Assembly (NCBI GenBank): GCA_000827325.1 | Contig: KN832904.1 | Location: 86,437 to 150,436, forward strand | Source of the DNA: Oidiodendron maius Zn | Taxonomy: Eukaryota > Ascomycota > Leotiomycetes > Myxotrichaceae | DNA length: 64,000 nucleotides | Reading direction: 5' to 3' | Part shown: positions 1 to 12,009 of the stretch, one piece after another | Numbering within the stretch: the stretch's first letter is position 1 | Layout of the letters: each line of letters opens with the position of its first letter | Made by a program: the position numbers and the translations under genes | Notes under the pieces: generated by a model | The model's input: only the letters and a program-made list of their open reading frames with translations | The model's database searches: none | Told to the model about the DNA's origin: nothing

Positions 1-195
1 TCTGGCAAGAGTTAGGCTACTAAGTGCCTCTTCCAGGGACCGCAATGCCTCAATATCAATCGGTTGGTGGGCTCTGCCCTCCTCTTCTGAAGACTAGGTC
101 AACTGGCTTGCCCTTGACTCAAGTTCAGCTAGCCTCTCCTCCATTTCAATCTTTGCATTGTGTATGTCCCGGAGCTCTGCTTCTGCTACCTCCAT

Positions 196-597
196 CTAGG
201 AGTTTGTTCTTATTTGCAAGTGTGTGACGAGGCTCTCTAACTCCCAGTGCCAGTGTAGGAGCTGCTTAGCTCGCAGGTCGTCTTGCAGTGCTCGAGAAAG
301 CAACCAGGCGTCTCGAACCATTTCTTCCACTTTCTTAACAGTAATCTGTGGGTGACGATGAACAGAGTGCCGGATATTTATAGCGCGCCCGAAAAGGGCC
401 GCGAGCGACTGGCCGGGGCTTAGAAGAGTGGCAGCTGCGGGGATGTTACACTTTGAGATGGTCCTCCACCACTTAGATAATTCGACCGCCTCGGGTGCAT
501 CCCAGCCGCTGGCCTCCAGCATGGACGGAAACCACTTTTCAGCGAAGTTATAGCAGCATTCTTCTGGCAGCCGTTGAGTTTGGGTAAGGATGGAGTT
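196..597 (-). CDS. Hypothetical protein, C-terminal part
   Basis: Open frame on the minus strand that stays open upstream of its first ATG (522) to about 597 and ends at a stop at 196. The translation is non-repetitive and protein-like: a Trp-rich stretch with KWFPSMLEASGWDAPEAVEL and SKWWRTISK, then a predicted helical part with HRHPQITVKKVEEMVRDAW. I recognise no catalytic motif. It looks like the last exon of a larger minus-strand gene whose upstream exons could lie between 600 and 1,700, where there are Lys/Glu/Ser-rich open frames. I could not join those exons with confidence. Function unknown. Confidence 0.35.
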   Translation of the reverse strand, partial: NSILTQTQRLPEECCYNFAEKWFPSMLEASGWDAPEAVELSKWWRTISKCNIPAAATLLSPGQSLAALFGRAINIRHSVHRHPQITVKKVEEMVRDAWLLSRALQDDLRAKQLLHWHWELESLVTHLQIRTNS

Positions 598-1104
598 TTG
601 GAGTCCGGAAGGGAGATATGTGGGATTTATCGGTAAATTATCGCAATCGCGTATCCGCTTCGGGACAGTTTTGCCCTTTCTCTATCTGCAAGGATACGTC
701 GTAGTCAGCTTTATTGCTCCGAGAAGAATGATTGAAGACAGTGGTGTCTATATCTCGGATGACTTCGTTGCGCTCAGCCACCTTCCCTCCCCCGCTTGAT
801 GTATGAAGCCTGCAGATTTTGTCGTGGCCCGAGTAGGCTTTCCTGATGCGCCCTGGATCTTTGTCCATGCGAGTGTCTGGGATTATGCCACATCTCTGTC
901 TACACTTGGTCTTCAACATTAGGGCCCATTCCGGAACTTCAACTATCCGATACAATAGTGGGATGTCCTCCGCAGTGTTCCATCCCGCGTCTCACAGCTC
1001 TGTCGGATCTTCAGCGACCCGACTCGCTGACCTGATGCATAGTCAACAGTGAACGAAATGTATGCTAGATGAACTGAGACATACCAGACGAGCACATTGT
1101 CATT

Positions 1105-1614
1105 CTACTCTGCCTTCTTCTCTATCCTCGAAGCAGACATTTTGAGAATCTCTTCCATTTCAAAGTGCCTCTGGTACTTAAGGATTTCATTCTTGCTAGA
1201 AATCTTTTCCGTATTCGAAATACTTGATGGAAGAACTATTTTCTCACTGCCCATAGGAGACTTGCTGGCGGTCAGGCGGCTTCTTTTCTCCGTCTCTCCT
1301 GGCTTCTCATCGCGCATCCGGCCATCGCTATCAGCTCTCGCCCTCTTCTGAGCCCCGGTTTCAGCGATGCCTTTGACGATATTGATAGGTTAAGATGGAG
1401 ATGTGTTTGCAGGGTTTTGCAGAGGCTTTTGGACAAGGTCCAGCTTCTCATCTCCACTCTTCCATCGGAGACCAAGGCAGATAAAGTCTTGCTTAGGCAA
1501 AACGCTCGAGTCGCCCAGTCGCGGCTGCGATTTCTCGGGAAACTCGGACTTAACGAAAGGTTCAGCAACAGTGGTTTTGCCGCCATACTCCATGCCAACT
1601 TGGGTTGGAGGACA
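1105..1614 (-). other. Possible upstream exons of the 196-597 gene
   Basis: Minus-strand open frames at 1105-1350 and about 1390-1614 encode charged, Ser/Lys/Glu-rich sequence such as EKISSKNEILKYQRHFEMEE, which looks like a disordered linker or coiled coil. The opposite strand is also open, so coding potential is ambiguous. They could be exons of the gene ending at 196, but no convincing splice path was found. Confidence 0.2.
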
Positions 1615-1752
1615 ACTTATTGGCCGGTCAGAGAAGGTATCCGTTGGGTGGTGTAAGTTGCTACGTGTCGTTTCCAGGTCGCAAAGGATGGGTGGCGAGT
1701 GGCTAATGCTAGTTATTTGCTTAGTGACCAGGCTCAACCTAGCATGTAACAA

Positions 1753-2846
1753 ATCAAGAGATTTAAGAGGTCCCTCTTTGCTACAATCTCGATGGAAGAG
1801 ACAAAGAAATGTATGCCAGGCCTAGAAGAGGGTCAGGGCGGCGTTCTGGAGATCAAAGGTGCACGTACATCATTGGTGTCTTGTTGCAACCCTTCTAGGC
1901 CCTCTAACAGCAGATGGTCGGCCATCATAGACGCACCCAAATGTCGTCCTCTGTTCACAATGCCGTGTTTAGTCCTTACCAGTTACAACAATGACGGCAA
2001 TGGTGATCGGCGAAGCTGATTTCAAGTCAGACCCAGCTTACTAAAGTAGAGTGGGATTAACTTAGGGGGCTCCCATTACTATCACCCCACCCCACCCCTC
2101 CATGAATAAATGTGACCTCCCTACTTTTGAGGCTAAGTAAGATACTAAGCCTAAATTCTAATCCTTTAAGGGTAATGTAGCCTTTTATGCTTAACACTAT
2201 ACACTCAATTGAGTCACCAAATAGACTCCCACTTAGTCACCCTATAGGCACCAGTAGGCAGCCTAGTAGGCAGCTGTATCGTATGTGTAGATATGCTTGA
2301 AGCCTTAGGACTCAGTCAATATAAAGTAATATTATTTAAATATATATAATAGAAATAAAGCTAAAAGAGCATTGAATTTTAATTAATTTGATAATATAAT
2401 AAAGCATTTTATTATGAGTCTTTTAAGATATAACATAATATATATAAAAGAAATTACTATTCTTATGATTAATTAGCTTCTTTATTCATTATGTTTATGC
2501 TTAGACAACGTGGCCCTTTACACGCTGTACGACACGATATCACAATACGATATTGTCCCAATTTCAGTGCAGTACCGAATGATGTGCAATGTGCCGAATT
2601 CCTAAACAATCCAGTGTGCGGCTGCAAAAAATATCGTGTACGGTATTTCGCACTATTTACTTCACTGCATACATGTGGGGCTCCGCCAACTGTTACAGTC
2701 GCACTTTAATCGAAGAACCCAATAGCTGAGTTTATCTGCAATGACTAGCCAAACCACCTTCGTTGCTGCTTTTCCTAGCTCAAGTTACTTAACTTAAAAC
2801 GCGACACTGTTTTACCCTTGTGAGCATCCGCTGCGACATCTAAAAG
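1753..2846. other. Intergenic, AT-rich and RIP-like
   Basis: No gene seen. The stretch about 2290-2480 is very rich in A and T with many TA steps, as in RIP-affected DNA. It contains one copy of a dispersed repeat (2191-2333, listed separately). The reading frame at 2491-2709 has no family features. Confidence 0.5.
2191..2333 (+). repeat. Dispersed repeat, copy A
   Basis: About 140 bases match 53798-53946 in the same orientation. Shared segments include cactcaattgagtcaccaaa and gcctagtaggca. The copies differ at scattered positions, many of them C/T or G/A. It may be part of a degenerate LTR or MITE; no ends were identified. Confidence 0.75.
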
Positions 2847-4449
2847 TCAGTTAATCCTCTCTTCGCATACGGCCCCCAAATCCTCCGGTCCCCCTACAAG
2901 TCCAACAGTATTCCTGGCCCATTCTATAATTTGTACCCAGTCCTGCTTGGCCTGGACTGCAGCACAACGTAAGGAGGGAATTAAAGCTTGGACAAGGCGT
3001 TTCCCACTGTCTTGGACAACCCATCGATGGGAAATTAAATCTAAGGCTACGCCATAATGAATAAATATCAAGAGCGCAATGGGATCTTTTGCTTCTAGGA
3101 GAGAGAGAAACGATGTGCTGATATAGAGAGGCCACACAAGAATGCGTCCTATAGAACCGCTTCTATGGAATGCCTCAACAACTTTCTGCAAAGATTGACA
3201 GGCACCAATGTATATATGTTGATTTTGTCTCTCATCGTTGGTAAGATTGGTATTTGTGATAACTGCGTGCAATCTTTTGAGCCCTGATACTGTTGACCTT
3301 TTCTATCATCAACGTTCTTATCTTTCCGTTATTTACCTACTGATATCAGAGGGAATAGACATACTGGAGGGTCGGATATTGCTTCAATTTGCTTGCCCTA
3401 ATCTAAAATGTCAGTGTCAATTCATTAGGGCCTAATTTCTAGATTTGACTGACTCCTCTTGTTCCTCGGGCTGTAGATGCTGCTCTGGGACATTATCAGA
3501 TTCCGTGTCTTGCAGTATCTGCAGCTCGGATTCTGACATTGAGCCAAACCAGGGCGCAAGAACTCCACTCCGAATCGTATCAAGCGATTGCGTAAGGATG
3601 AGGACGACGCCATGAAGTAACTTGCGTGAGCGAATGATTTCAGATACAGGGTCCGAATAATCTTCGTCCGGCGCTCCGAGAAGAGAAATTGTAAGCATTA
3701 ATACGAAGATAGAGCACATGAGGAGCGCTTCACAATTAAGAGTCGTAATTTGAAGAAGGGATTTATTGAAACCGAGCAGGGTCCTATTTTGGTATCGCAA
3801 GGCTATCTGCAGCCAGAACTTGCTTGCGCTAGTGTCTTCGAGATGTGCCAGGTGCAATGCTGACATAGCCAGGATGCTATCAAGAAGAAAGGTGTGCGAG
3901 AATGCTAGCTTAGGTATCGCGACTTGCAAAAATTGGATGTCTTTCTCGTCTTCTGCAAGGGTTATACAGGTTACTGTTGAGTAATGGTGAAAGAGCTGAA
4001 GTTCTAAGGTTCTGTCAAGTCCGCCTCCTAGTACCCCCTCCAAAGAGGCTGCTGTCTGCGCAGGGTCAGAGCCTATGCTGTGTGGAGTAGATTTATTCCT
4101 CTCCAAGTTATCAAGGCCTTGAAAAGAGCATTGAATCTCTCGCTTCGTGCAGGGATGACATCTTGGATGGGATTCATCGCACTGCGATAATATCAGCAAG
4201 GCATTTCCACCACGTATTCTAACAGCCAAGTATGGCCCAATAATGGCTGTAGTTTATATGCCATGCAAAGACACCTTTGTGACCACACTAGGGATAGGGC
4301 TCTACTCAGACCACGGGTAATCAGTCCCTCCGCGTCAACCGCCCTTGAGCATTCCAAAATAGAGAACAGATCCGACTGACCTTCACGCGCCGCTTCTTGC
4401 ATTGCAGACAGCCACTATGGGACTTAGTATGAGTTCGGCGAGGCGGCAT
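2847..4449 (-). CDS. Zn2Cys6 transcription factor (exon 3 join unresolved)
   Basis: Fungal binuclear zinc cluster regulator, expected to act in the nucleus. Exon 1 (4449-4381) starts at ATG 4449 and encodes the first half of the cluster, GCLQCKKRRVK. A 199-base intron (4380-4182, GTCAGT...GCAG) follows. Exon 2 from 4181 restores the cluster with CDESHPRCHPCTKREIQC, giving C-x2-C-x6-C-x6-C-x2-C-x6-C. The following segment has the LAFSHTFLLDSILAMSALHLA region typical of the sterol-regulator/fungal_trans_2 group. The frame stops at 3432. A further open stretch, about 3290-2847, encodes the family-like C-terminus (FIHYGVALDLISHRWVVQDS). The join across 3290-3431 could not be resolved: either an intron or a lesion. 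The architecture matches the regulator at 59795-61170, including the intron position. It lies upstream of and parallel to the symporter at 5032-6784. Confidence 0.75.
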
Positions 4450-4550
4450 TCCGAAACGTGCGACGAGGAATGGCCGAGGACCGTTGGTTGCTAAGGGTTC
4501 CGTGTGATGCTCCTCGCTGGGGGGCTGAGAGCTTGTACGGTGGAATTATG

Positions 4551-4645
4551 TGAGAACGAGAAACTCGAAAACGAGGAAAACGAAAACGAGAAATGCGAAA
4601 ACGAGAAATGCGAAAACGAGAAACGCGAAAACGAGAAACGCGAAC
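4551..4645. repeat. 15-bp minisatellite upstream of regulator
   Basis: About six imperfect tandem copies of the unit gaaaacgagaaatgc. The array lies about 100-195 bases upstream of the start codon at 4449 of the minus-strand Zn2Cys6 gene, so within its likely promoter or 5' leader. Confidence 0.85.
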
Positions 4646-5031
4646 ATCTGCGGGGAAGCCTGGTTTCCTGGGGTTGCGCCAGTAATCCACTAGGGAGCCC
4701 CACGACGTCAGAAGGCTGGACTTCATAAAAATGGCGTCCAATAAATCAATAGCCCTTTGCTAACTGAACACGCCATACAGATGTCCAGCTGTAGCTGTAA
4801 GATATGAGATTAACAATTCATTACTTGACAAAGAGAATCAGCCTTTTTGTAGGAACACATATACCGCCTGCACTGGGCACAAATAACGTGTAGACTTAAT
4901 TAAGGCGCTGTGGATATCTAGTTGGTCCCATTGGGGTAGTTAAGCGAGCTCTGTCAACATCACCACTGGATTTCGGTATGTATTACCCCACAGCCTAGAC
5001 GTCGTTGCCGAACCGTATCAGTCTCTTCTCC

Positions 5032-6784
5032 TTAGTAAATATACCTGAAGTTCATATTCTCCCGATCGGTCATGTCTGAAAACGCAGTCCTGTCTAGTTC
5101 CCTCTCTCTAGCAGCTCTCGCTTCGTCGCTATCCTCAACTCCGATACCCTGCAGCAAGTCTCGCCTTTTATTCTCGCTGGCCAGTAAAACCCGCAACAAC
5201 AATATCACAGCCACTTCCAGCAGATGGCTCACGACCATACTCCAGATGCCCAGCTCGTACCGTGGACTCTGATCTGTTTTGTAGAAGAAGGGGCCGGCAA
5301 TATTGCCTGTACAGTAGCCGAGGAAGAGGACTGCGTTCGTGACGACCTTTTTAGTATGTCCTGATGTGTTGGCCGTCTGGAGAGAGAGGATCAGAACGAA
5401 TGCCGCGTTGTAAGGACCAGTCAGGTAATAGCATATGAGTCTACCGGCTTTATTATTTGCATCCAAGAATGCAAGGCCGAAAGCGCCGGAGATATTCGGT
5501 AGCATGAAAAGTATGATGAAGTAACACCGCGACTGCATTCCGTGTCTCGAGACATAGTCATTAAGGAACACACAAGTCAGGATTGATAAAGCAATAATGA
5601 CGCCGTATGGGACTTGCATAAGCGTAGTGACGAGAGTACTGAAGCCGAATCCCTGGATGATAATTGTCCCGAAGTTGCTGATTCCGCCATTGGGAATATT
5701 ACACACGACGCCGAGAATAAAGAAAACATAGAGCTTGGGATCTTTAAACGCTTCCACTACTTGGTAACGCTTCAAATGTTTGTTTTCGACCCCTGTTTGG
5801 TTTTCGCGTAATCGTTCTACGGCCCATCGGCGTTCTCCCTGGCTGAGAAGGGGGGCGGTTACGGGCGAATCGGGGAGGAAGAAGAACAACACAGCGCCCC
5901 AGATCGTGCAAAGTGAACCGATAATCAGGAATTCATACTTCCAACTTGGAAGGCTGCCTTTGATGTGTCCAATCCCATACCCAAGAAGACCGCCGAGAGC
6001 AACGCCAAGCCCATTGGCCGTATACCAGATGCCGATGCGAAGAGGCTGCTGACGGCGTGTATACCACATAGATGTGATCAGCATAAAAGAGGGATCTGCA
6101 CAGGCCTCTGCGGCACCAGAAAATGCTCTCAGGATGGCAATCTGGGTAAAGTTCTTCGCGACAGCCTGAAGCATCAGGAAGACTCCCCAGAAGAAGATAT
6201 TGACGCCTAAATATTTGCCAATAGGGAAGCGTTGCATAAGGAAGTTTGTAGGGACTGGATGCAATCAGCCCAGCGGACTCAAACAAGGTTAGGTAGGCAA
6301 TAGAGAGAAGGTAATGAATGAAGGAAATGTTAGTGAACTCACAAGCCCACGCCAAAAACCCGAAATAAAAAATACTGCTCAACCAACTGTACTGTGTCCC
6401 CACCAACTTCAAATCACTTCGAATTCCAAATATCGCGGCATAGCTCAGCGTGGTTTTGTCAATATAGAAAAATGCATAGCAGACGGCCAAATATGGCAAG
6501 ATCATAAAGTCAATCTTGCGTTGCAGCCGGCGTCTGTCTTGGGATGAGATGCCTTCATGAAGTTCATCTGGATTGGAGAAGAGCGCTAGTGCAGTATCAC
6601 CGTCTGAGGCATGGGAGGAGAGAACCCATTTTTGGAGGCCGCTCAGTGCTGGTGCTAAATTTGGAGAGCCATTTTCTTCATGTTTCGTGACGCCTTTATC
6701 ACCTGCTTCAAGTGTAGATGTCTGAGGCTCTATGGAGTCCTGAGTTCGAGAAGCTCCAATTGACTTCAGAGACGTGATACCCAT
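5032..6784 (-). CDS. MFS anion:cation symporter (allantoate permease-like)
   Basis: Plasma-membrane carrier of the ACS group of the major facilitator superfamily (Dal5/Tna1/Seo1-like), which takes up organic anions or vitamins by proton symport. Two exons: 6784-6343 and 6254-5032, with an 88-base intron (GTGAGT...CCAG), giving 554 residues. The N-terminal cytosolic tail leads into RRLQRKIDFMILPYLAVCYA and FFYIDKTTLSYAAIFGIRSD, characteristic of ACS members. The splice restores LAWAFPTNFLMQRFPIGKY. Later come several hydrophobic segments and the central-loop stretch ERRWAVERLRENQTGVENK. The start at 6784 is the first ATG before the conserved N-terminus. Substrate cannot be read from sequence. 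The gene shares orientation with the regulator at 2847-4449, which may control it (inference). Confidence 0.9.
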
Positions 6785-8061
6785 TTTGAGAAAGTAGAAT
6801 GAACACTAGGTGTGATGAGAAAGAGGAATATGTGGGGGAGAAGACGACATCTCGAGGGGCCCATGATTAAATATAATAATAAGCATTAATAAAATTGGGG
6901 TCAGCTGCACCTGTCCCGTCGACAATGGCCAGACAACGCGGCCTCGCAAGCTTCCCGGACCCCGGATCGTCTTCTTCCCGACTCGGATCTTCCACCCCCT
7001 GCGTTTTGGAATCTACAATACGAAGTAGTCTTCTGGCATTACGCTAGTGGTAAAGGATAGAATAAGACAAATAATACTAACCTTAAAGAGCTTAATAAGC
7101 TATTGCTACCGTATTCTAGCCTTGACTTTCCCCTTAATATCATCTAGCTTTATATTCTATATAATGCTTCCCTCTTCCAAGTCTAGAAATTTAGTGTGTA
7201 AGAACAGTCGATATTCGTTACTCACATACATAACGATGGGATTGCCATGACCCTTTGCAGCTGGTAGAGTTTGATGGCTAACATCTACTGCATCTGCAAG
7301 TTAGATAAGCTTAATCCTCGTAACAATCGAATTAAAGCCATTTTGCGTTCAAGACGGTTAAGTGGTTTAAGAACTAAAGGAATCTCATTAGCATGCATCA
7401 ATTCAGGTGCTATTGATTGAGTCCACCATCCAATAAGTTCTTGTTTTAATTGTACCAGTGCTTCGGGCCCTGCCACCGCAGTGACGAAGGCGATAATCAC
7501 ATGGTTGTCTTCGGCGGTTACTATTCGTTGTTGACCCTCTGTGCTTTTTTTATCTAGGCTATTGGTACAGTACAAGAAGGGCTTTGCTTACTTAACGCTA
7601 AATGTGGGATTTAGATGGCGAAGGACTGGCTCGGAGGTCAATGAGAGTTGCTAAGCTTCTTTGTAACCTGCTCCGATAGGGTAATTAGAAGGAAAAGTTA
7701 TACGACAGGCCCTAACCTTGTCCGGAACCTATGCCGCCATGCCAATGAGGATCTTATCATGTTCCGTAAGACGGCCAGTGCTATTCCCCACGAAATTCGG
7801 CGGGGTAGAGATCTTTTGACCCCACCATTCCGCTTAAGGAATAGTCAGTACATGGTGAAGAGTTATGTATCCGAGAACTGCTCCCGCCCTTATAGGGGGT
7901 TCTCGGTTTAATAGAAAGGAGGTATTTTCTGAGTCAACTGACCTCGATGTCTATGACGGTCAAAGCGCCCTCTATCTATAAAGACACCCATTCCTATTCT
8001 CGAGGTTCTGGACGCATACCAAACCTTAAAGAGATCTTAGAGACACTGATCCGTTTACATC
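6785..8061. other. Intergenic, no convincing gene
   Basis: Shared upstream region of the symporter (minus) and the carboxylesterase (plus). A minus-strand frame at 7285-7575 has protein-like composition (IGWWTQSIAPELMHANEIPL) and could be a remnant exon of an unknown gene. The frame at 7648-7911 has no recognisable features. A TATA-like ctatctataaag lies near 7971-7982, about 80 bases upstream of the esterase ATG. Confidence 0.4.
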
Positions 8062-9907
8062 ATGCTTCTCAAATTGCTGCTCCTGTTCCTTTCTTGGATG
8101 TTATTATGTTCTACTGAGTCTAATATTCACAAGACTTTACTCCCTACCCTTGATCTCCCTTATGGACGGTGGCGCGCCTCCACGTACGATAATTCCACGG
8201 ACGTATATACCTTCCGAAACATCCGTTATGCCGCTCCTCCAACTGGGAAGCTTCGATGGGCAGCACCAGTTTCTCCAGAGTCCGTTAAGGGCGTGCAGGA
8301 CGGGTCTTATGGTCCTGCCTGCATCCAACTCCCAAGCGTGACCTTTGCTGGTGGTCTCTTTACTGTTACTAGTACCAGTGAAGGTGAGAACTTAAAATTA
8401 CCACTGGGTCCAAATTTTGAGTTCTGATTATTTTGACCTGTTGACAGATTGCCTCTTTCTCGATGTTTATGTTCCTGGGAATGCGATACGGGGACAGACG
8501 AAAGGACTGGCGGTTGTTGTGTGGATCTATGGTGGAGGGTAAGATCTCTTAATTAATGGATCCTATATCTAACGTTCCGTATAGATTTGTAACGGGCTCA
8601 AAAGATCAACTCTATAATGGTAGCCCCGCCTATAATGGCAATATCATTGTTGAGCGAGCAGATGGGGATGCTATTTTTGTGGCGATGAACTATCGTGTAC
8701 GTGACTTGCACTCGTCCTGCTAACGTGATCGACAATTTTATTGGATAAGCAGATACCTGACTAGTTGGGGATATTAGGTTGGTCCACTAGGTTGGCTTGC
8801 TGGTACTGCCATGGAAAATGAAGGCCTTCCGAATACTGGCCTGCATGACCAGCGTGCTGCTCTTCAATGGATACAGGACTATATCCACCTTGTAGGCGGT
8901 GACCCTTCGAACGTAAGCGTATGGGGCGACTCTGCCGGTGGGGGGTCAATTTACGCACACCTCGTTGCTGGTGGTGGCAGTTTAGACCCGCTATTCCATC
9001 GAGCGATTATTATGAGTCCTGGCTCTGTTCCGATCGTTAGCAAATCAGGGACCGAAGACGAGTACTTCGAGACATTTGCAGATGCGGTGGGTTGTAGTGG
9101 ACAAGGACTGGAATGTCTGCGTCAGGCGAATACATCTGCGGTGCAACAGGCAACCATTGAGACGAGCGGACTTTATTGGGTTCCAGTTCCTGATGGGAGA
9201 TACATAAAAGAGACACCCATTCTTGAGATTGCTGCTGGTATGTTGATATGACACCTGTTAATGAGTCTGAGCTAGGAATAATTGAATGATGTATAGGGAA
9301 TTACTGGAAACATCTGGATTCTCTCATCGTTTCATACACCTCTAATGACGGGCTCAGTTTGATACCTGAACCCCCACCAGCGAACTATATAGACTCGCTA
9401 GCGACTCTAATATTTCCGCCAAATAGTTCTGACCTTATCTCCAAGATAATTGACGCATACAACACAACCTACTCTGAGGCCTCCCCGCTGGAAATCGACG
9501 GCGACTTCTTCGGCGACTTGAATACCTTATGTAAAGTACAGAGTTTGGTTGAAGCCTTCCCAAACCAGACGTACCTAGCTCAGTACTCCGTCGGCAACGG
9601 GACACACGGCTCAGACGTGATAGCTCTGTTTGATATTGAAGGGGCTGGCGAAGCCAACAATCCCTTTTTCGAGTGGTATGAGTCCTACTTTGTCAGTCAT
9701 GCTCTTACTGGGAATCCGAATATTCTTAGAAATGAGTCAGGGACCATTAACTGGCCACTTGTCCCTGATCCGAACGCCGTGCACTTCGCGGATACGTTAA
9801 ATGTTACAGACAATGGCTTTGAGCTGATCCAGAATACCAAGATAAATACCACCATGTGTTCTCGTTGGTTGAATGCCTTGGCTTCAGCGACGAGCAGTAT
9901 TGCCTGA
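8062..9907 (+). CDS. Secreted type-B carboxylesterase/lipase
   Basis: Extracellular alpha/beta-hydrolase of the carboxylesterase type-B (cholinesterase-like) family, cleaving carboxylic esters. Five exons keep frame: 8062-8383, 8448-8538, 8585-8696, 8778-9237, 9297-9907 (531 residues). It begins with a hydrophobic signal peptide ([20 protein letters not shown]). Family motifs in order: [40 protein letters not shown] (oxyanion loop), VGPLGWLAG, and the nucleophile motif GDSAGGGS with Ser227. The acid position reads SNDG (Asp346), where many members have Glu. The His region is NGTHGSD (His432). Several N-glycosylation sequons (NXS/T) agree with secretion. It lies between the symporter and the P450 gene. 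It appears intact; substrate is unknown. Confidence 0.92.
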
Positions 9908-10326
9908 TAAGCAATTCTTCACTCAGACTAGCACCAACTAATGGTAAAATTAGGTAGGATAATTGGCTGTCTATTTGAGCATGGAAAAGGATGAAGACAC
10001 GCAAACTTTATGCAATGCGCTGTACCCGTTATATATTATCTGGCTGCTGAATGACAACTATTCAATTCGTGCTGATAATTTAGATTGAATATTTGCCGAA
10101 TCTCTTCAGCCTCGATCCGTTAGAGGCTTGAAGTGCTCTTTTCTCAGCCCTTTTAGAAGTTGTAAATATTCGAGGCTCCAATCTTCCTACTAAGACCTTA
10201 GAATACAGCTCATGACTCGCGAAATGCTGTCCGCCCTACATAATTTAATAACCATATATCAATATTTCTATCAGCCCTAAGGCCGACTCTTAGACAATCT
10301 TTAGACCGCGAATTACGGCCTAGCTG
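9908..10326. other. Convergent intergenic region
   Basis: Lies between the ends of the esterase (plus) and the P450 (minus). No gene, RNA or repeat seen. Confidence 0.5.
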
Positions 10327-12009
10327 CTACACCTTCCGCCTCCTGAATTCAAGTTCGGCCGTCGCGTCCGGGAATATTGCCATCTCAAACACTCTGCTCT
10401 TTGGTCTCTTGTCCGTGCCGCCACGACTCTCCACATCATCCTTGAGCCGCACATCCCAGTTGCGTAGCAATTCAATCATGACAATCTTGATCTCGTTGCT
10501 AGCGAAGAACCGGCCAGGGCAAGCGTGGAGGCCGTAGCCGAAATGAATAGAGTCTGGAGCTGTGGTTACGAATTGATGCTAGAGGCGACGATCAGTAGTG
10601 TGTGAGCTAGAGAACGGAAATAGATGAGATACCGTGTGTTCTTTGCCTTCCGTAGCGCGCAGCTTAACAAAGCGAAATCCGTCAAACTCATGAGGAGGAC
10701 TGTAAGATTTGGGATTATGAGAAGAGGAGACGTCTGTAGAATTAGGATCCAAGGAGATGGTGTAGGCGGGAAACGCAATTTGGACACCTTTGGGAATCGT
10801 GTGCCCCGTGGAGAGCGTGAGTGGAGCAGTAGTAATTCGCGTTAGGGAAGTGAGTCCTATAGGGGACAACCTCTGACTCTCCTTTAGAAAGCTATCGAGC
10901 TTGCAAAGCTTCGGCAGGCTCTGCTTCTTAAACTTAAAGGAGCCGTCACTGGCGATATCCCGGCCATCCTCCTTCATGACTTGTTCAATCTCGTCTCTTA
11001 GTGGCTGGATATACTCGGGTCGAGCTACGAGATCGAATACTGCTTGACACACCGTCGTGGTGGTGGTATGGATAGCTGTAAATGTTAGAGACATCTGGTT
11101 TTCGGCCATGGTTCGCATTGATTTATCGCGTGAATATTTCAATATCCAGGCCATCATGGTGTTTCCCTCATTTTCTAGACCCTCCTGACGCCTTTCCTTG
11201 CTGGCGTCTTGCACCGAAATAACATTGGTTAAAGGCTCCAGCAGTTGCGTACCACGCTCTCTATAAGTTCTAACGCTCTTGACTTCAGGAAGGAAGGGTG
11301 CGACGAAAGGGCGTATAAATCGAGGCTTTGTTACAATAGCCTCGCGTGCCACCATAACATCCCGGGTATAATTAACACTTGCATTGATCCACTCTTCTTG
11401 TCGGCTTAGAGGCAAACCAACAAACAGTCGACCACTTAGTAACGCGACAATGCGGGCGAGCTTTAGGTAAGCACAAAATGGCGTCCAGTCCTCGCACAAT
11501 CCTAGTTCCTTATTGAATCCGTATTTAACTTCTTCTTGGAGACCGTCAAGATTGCTCATGATATGACGGGTGAGATCAACTCTAGTAGCGGTAACTATTT
11601 CAGGCGTGGCTGACACGAGGCCGGTATATTTCGGTTACATTTGAAGATGGACTACTTTCGAAAATGAAACTTTATTCTCGGGGAGATTTCGAACTTCATC
11701 TAAAGTGCAGGCAGGCAAGATTATTTTATTTTTCAAGACGAATGGTGTTTCGGGGTACTATGGAGAGGTTAACCATTCGGAAATCTAATGCTGCGGGGGA
11801 AAAAAAAGTACTTTCTTTACGCCCTCCATCAATGCTTCTTTGAAGTCTCCATTGTTGGCTTCTACAACAGGTAGATTCAACTGTTTATACCGAGTGAGGA
11901 TGGACGTAACCGTGTGAAATAGCATGACGAAGATACCAAGGCATAGAGATACCTGCGATCTCAGAGAGAGTTCCTTGAAACCCACCGCCCACTGTGAGAT
12001 AAAATCCAT
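10327..12009 (-). pseudogene. Cytochrome P450 with one internal stop codon
   Basis: Membrane-anchored haem monooxygenase of the fungal secondary-metabolism type. The three-exon path is 12009-11812, 11757-10633 and 10578-10327, with two 54-base introns. It gives 525 codons in one frame, interrupted only by TAA at 11637-11635 (codon 107). Exon 1 has a hydrophobic anchor (SLCLGIFVMLFHTVTSIL). Exon 2 starts YPETPFVLKNKIILP, typical of the ent-kaurene-oxidase-like group, and holds the I-helix TAIHTTTTT and the ExxR motif ESQR. Exon 3 holds the haem loop FGYGLHACPGRFFA with the Cys ligand. All other parts look intact, so the stop is either a recent null mutation or a sequence error. An alternative upstream ATG exists at 12147. 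Confidence 0.85.

Noticed and set aside
4424-4741. Minus-strand frame rich in S-R-F repeats
   Set aside because: It is only a translation of the 15-base minisatellite; the real coding sequence here is the short regulator exon at 4381-4449 in another frame.
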